DNA from: Acrocarpospora pleiomorpha
GTDB taxonomy: Bacteria > Actinomycetota > Actinomycetes > Streptosporangiales > Streptosporangiaceae
Direction: 5' to 3'
Assembly (NCBI RefSeq): GCF_009687885.1
Contig: NZ_BLAF01000015.1
Location: 1-64,000, forward strand
Length of the DNA stretch: 64,000 nucleotides
The notes under the pieces are model-generated. The model saw nothing but the letters and a program-made list of their open reading frames with translations. It was not told where the DNA came from and did no database searches. Each line of letters starts with the position of its first letter. The first letter of the stretch is position 1. Of the stretch, positions 61,841-64,000 are shown in pieces. The translations under genes and the position numbers were made by a program.

Positions 61841-62908
61841 ATGCGAACAAATCTTGACGTGACCAGGGGTCGGCGTCGCGTCGGCGCCGTGCTGGCCGCG
61901 GTTGTCGTGGCCGTGGGCAGCCTCACGGCCTGCTCGGGCGGCGGAGACGAGAAGGGGTCGATCACGTACGCCGGCTTCGGCGGCACCTACCAGGAGGCCG
62001 TCAAGGCGGCGCTCTTCGACCCGTACTCGAAGGACACCGGCGTCAAGGTCCTCTACGACAGCAGCGGCTCGGACGTCGCCAAGCTGGTGCAGATGTCCAA
62101 GTCCAACGCGATGACCCTCGACCTGATCGACGCCGAGGACTCCTCGCTCGCCCAGTTCATGGCCGCCGGCGTGCTGCAGCCGATCGACGCCAAGGGCCTC
62201 AGCGGATTCGCCGACCCGAGCGCGGTCACCGAATACTCGGTGCCGTGGTACACGTTCTCGCGCAACCTGTTCTGGAACAAGGACAAGGTGCCCGGTGGCC
62301 TCGGCTCCTGGGCCGACCTGTTCGACACCAAGCGCATCCCCGGTAAGCGCGGCATGGTGGCGCTGCCCTGGGGCATCATCGAGGGCGCCCTGATCGCCGA
62401 CGGTGTCACGGTCGACCAGCTCTACCCGCTCGACCTGAACCGCGCCTTCGCCAAACTCGACACCATCCGCGACGACACCGTCTTCTTCACGTCCAACGGT
62501 GACTTGCAGAACGCCATCTCCCAGGGCGAAATCGCGCTGGGCTACGGGAACCTCGCGCGGATCAAGAGCATCGCCAAGAGCGGCGCGGTGCCGCTGGACT
62601 ACACCTGGAAGGGCGCCGTCCTCTCCGTTCAGCAGCTCGTCATCCCCAAGGGAGCGCCGGACGAGCCGGACGCCTTCAACGCGATCACGTACGCGTTGAA
62701 GCCCGAGGTCCAGAAGGCGATCATGGACAAGCTCGGTTACACGCCGTCGCTGAAGTCGGTGCTCGACGGCCTCGACGCGACGGCACGCGCCGACCTTCCC
62801 GGCACCGAGGAAACCGCCAGTGACGAGACCTTCCGCATCGACGTGGACTGGTGGGCCAAGAACGGCGCGGACGTGCTCAAGCGATGGCAGGACTGGCAGA
62901 ACGCGTGA
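61841..62908 (+). CDS. ABC transporter substrate-binding lipoprotein, polyamine (PotD) type
   Basis: A 355-aa lipoprotein. Signal peptide with lipobox LTAC (Cys31). The mature protein opens ITYAGFGGTYQEAVKAALFD and has LIDAEDSSLAQFMAAGVLQP and PWYTFSRNLFWNKDK, typical for family 1 spermidine/putrescine-type binders. The actual ligand may be another cationic or amide compound. Good ribosome site AAGAAGGAA. Confidence 0.87.
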   Translation: MRTNLDVTRGRRRVGAVLAAVVVAVGSLTACSGGGDEKGSITYAGFGGTYQEAVKAALFDPYSKDTGVKVLYDSSGSDVAKLVQMSKSNAMTLDLIDAEDSSLAQFMAAGVLQPIDAKGLSGFADPSAVTEYSVPWYTFSRNLFWNKDKVPGGLGSWADLFDTKRIPGKRGMVALPWGIIEGALIADGVTVDQLYPLDLNRAFAKLDTIRDDTVFFTSNGDLQNAISQGEIALGYGNLARIKSIAKSGAVPLDYTWKGAVLSVQQLVIPKGAPDEPDAFNAITYALKPEVQKAIMDKLGYTPSLKSVLDGLDATARADLPGTEETASDETFRIDVDWWAKNGADVLKRWQDWQNA

Positions 62909-64000
62909 CCACCACTCCGACATCCCCGGACGCGGACCCTTCGGGGCCGGCCTCCCGCACCGCGGGAGGCCGGCGCCGCCGCCGGCGCGGCTGGGACCTG
63001 GGCGGGGTTCCCGCAGTCTTGGTCGTGACCCTGGTCTTCGTGCTTCCCGTCGCGATCCTCTGCCTGCGCAGCGTCACGGAACCGACCTTCGGCCTGGAGA
63101 ACTTCACCCGGCTCCTCGGGCACTCCGGTTATGTCGACAACATCGTGCGGACGATTCTGATCTCCGCAGCCTCCACATTCGTGGCGCTGATCTTCGGCTA
63201 CCCGATCGCGTACCAGATGGTGCACGGCGGCACCTGGCTGTGCACCTTCCTGACGGTGGCGATCATGGCGCCGTACCTGACCTCGATCCTGCTGCGGTCG
63301 TTCTCCTGGCTGGTGATCCTCGGGCGCCAGGGCCCGGTCAACAAGCTGATCGAGCAGTTCGGGCTGGAGCCGATCGCGATGGTCTTCACGCCGATCGCGG
63401 TCGTCGTCAGCCTCTCCCACTACCTGCTCCCGCTGATGATCCTGCCGCTGGCCGCCACGATGCGCTCGGTCGACGACTCGCGGATGCGCGCCGCGACCAG
63501 TTTGGGCGCCGGGCCGGCCCAGGCGTTCGTCCGGGTCTATCTGCCGTTGACCAAGCCTGGCATCCAAGCGGGATCGGTCCTGTGCTTCGTCTACGGCATC
63601 GGCGCGTTCGTGATCCCCGCGCTTCTCGGCGGCTCCAAGGGCAGCATGCTCGGCTCGCTGATCCACAGTGCGATCAAGCAGAGCGGTGACTACGGCCTCG
63701 CTTCGGCCGCTGCTCTCGTGCTCGGCGCCCTGGTCCTGGTCATCGTCCTGGTCTTCCAGCGGCTGACCGGGATGTCGACGACCGAGCTCGCCGGGCGGTC
63801 CGGCCCCACGGCCACCCGCTCCGCCAAACGCGGCGGCGGACGCGCCCTCAGGCTCGCGGGACGCGCGGCCGGCGGGCTCGACCGCCTCGGCGTCACCCGT
63901 AGCCGCAGGCTGCCGAAGGTCCTGGCCGCCGCCCTCGGCGCCCTCGTGCTGGCGCCGCAGTTCATCGTCATCCCGATCTCGTTCGCCTCCACCCAGGCGC
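62905..64000 (+). CDS. ABC transporter permease, apparent fusion of two permease domains (runs off the window)
   Basis: At least 365 aa, open to the window edge. GTG start overlapping the previous stop (GTGA). A Pro/Arg-rich cytoplasmic N terminus, then a six-helix PotB-like permease with the EAA loop (MRAATSLGAGPAQAFVRVYL). After the sixth helix (about residues 270-285) no stop follows; an Arg/Gly linker of about 45 residues leads into a new hydrophobic segment (VLAAALGALVLAPQFIVIPI) like the first helix of a PotC-type permease. This suggests a fused PotB-PotC protein. The ATP-binding gene is not in the window. Confidence 0.8.
   Translation, partial: MTTTPTSPDADPSGPASRTAGGRRRRRRGWDLGGVPAVLVVTLVFVLPVAILCLRSVTEPTFGLENFTRLLGHSGYVDNIVRTILISAASTFVALIFGYPIAYQMVHGGTWLCTFLTVAIMAPYLTSILLRSFSWLVILGRQGPVNKLIEQFGLEPIAMVFTPIAVVVSLSHYLLPLMILPLAATMRSVDDSRMRAATSLGAGPAQAFVRVYLPLTKPGIQAGSVLCFVYGIGAFVIPALLGGSKGSMLGSLIHSAIKQSGDYGLASAAALVLGALVLVIVLVFQRLTGMSTTELAGRSGPTATRSAKRGGGRALRLAGRAAGGLDRLGVTRSRRLPKVLAAALGALVLAPQFIVIPISFASTQA

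Noticed and set aside
1..64000. CRISPR arrays, prophage genes or insertion sequence transposases
   Set aside because: No regularly spaced repeats, cas genes, integrases or transposase motifs were seen.

Overview
The window is high-GC actinomycete chromosome. The gene set (WhiB-family regulator, SigR/RsrA pair, SigB/SigF-type sigma factor with RsbW-like partner, nickel superoxide dismutase, DasR-type GntR regulator, PdtaS-type kinase, SSI-family protease inhibitor, many GTG starts, GTGA/ATGA stop-start overlaps) fits a filamentous, sporulating actinobacterium, most likely Streptosporangiales (Nonomuraea-like). The family is an inference from gene content.

Layout. 1-150: 3' end of a 5S rRNA gene and its terminator. 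250-5760: a serine hydrolase, an OmpR-type regulator whose receiver has lost the phospho-Asp, and the pstSCAB phosphate transporter behind a PHO-box array. 5759-12760: an HTH regulator, HisN, RsgA, AroA, an SRAP protein, a DksA-type zinc finger and a methyltransferase, with two copies of a 92-94 nt inverted-repeat element. 12840-17530: SigR/RsrA with an auto-regulated promoter, an epimerase and two membrane HD-domain proteins. 17615-29353: a biotin neighbourhood: biotin carboxylase and BCCP, a probable BsaP, BioB, BioD and BioF, with a DasR-like regulator between bioF and bioD and an HTH/SRPBCC/SDR operon behind an 11-bp palindrome. 29421-40440: signalling and stress genes (PdtaS-like kinase, WhiB, Roadblock proteins, SigF/RsbW, SodN and SodX), a lipid kinase, malic enzyme and a TPR regulator.

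40440-51000 is the most unusual part. Seven secreted trypsin-fold proteins (P1-P7), all on the minus strand, share one architecture. P1, P5, P6 and P7 keep His-Asp-Ser. The three central members P2, P3 and P4 have lost the catalytic His, the catalytic Ser and a nearby cysteine pair together. Only these three carry a perfect TGTGA-N6-TCACA (CRP-type) palindrome, about 280 bp upstream of their starts. An SSI-type inhibitor with Lys at the expected P1 position is encoded on the opposite strand between P6 and P7. A truncated eighth copy lies between P3 and P4. I read this as an expanding protease/pseudoprotease locus with its own inhibitor and possible cAMP-linked control of the inactive members.

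51360-54790: a membrane-anchored protein, a quinone-oxidoreductase-like enzyme and a PadR/DUF4097-type operon. 54890-64000: a probable catabolic cluster (amidohydrolase, aldehyde dehydrogenase, cupin, CrtI-like flavoenzyme, SnoaL-like protein, PLP cysteine-synthase-fold enzyme, polyamine-type ABC importer). Repeated GGAAGT-N3-ACTT palindromes sit in its two control regions. The last gene, apparently a fused double permease, runs off the window.

All calls are from reading the sequence and from remembered family features; no searches were run.
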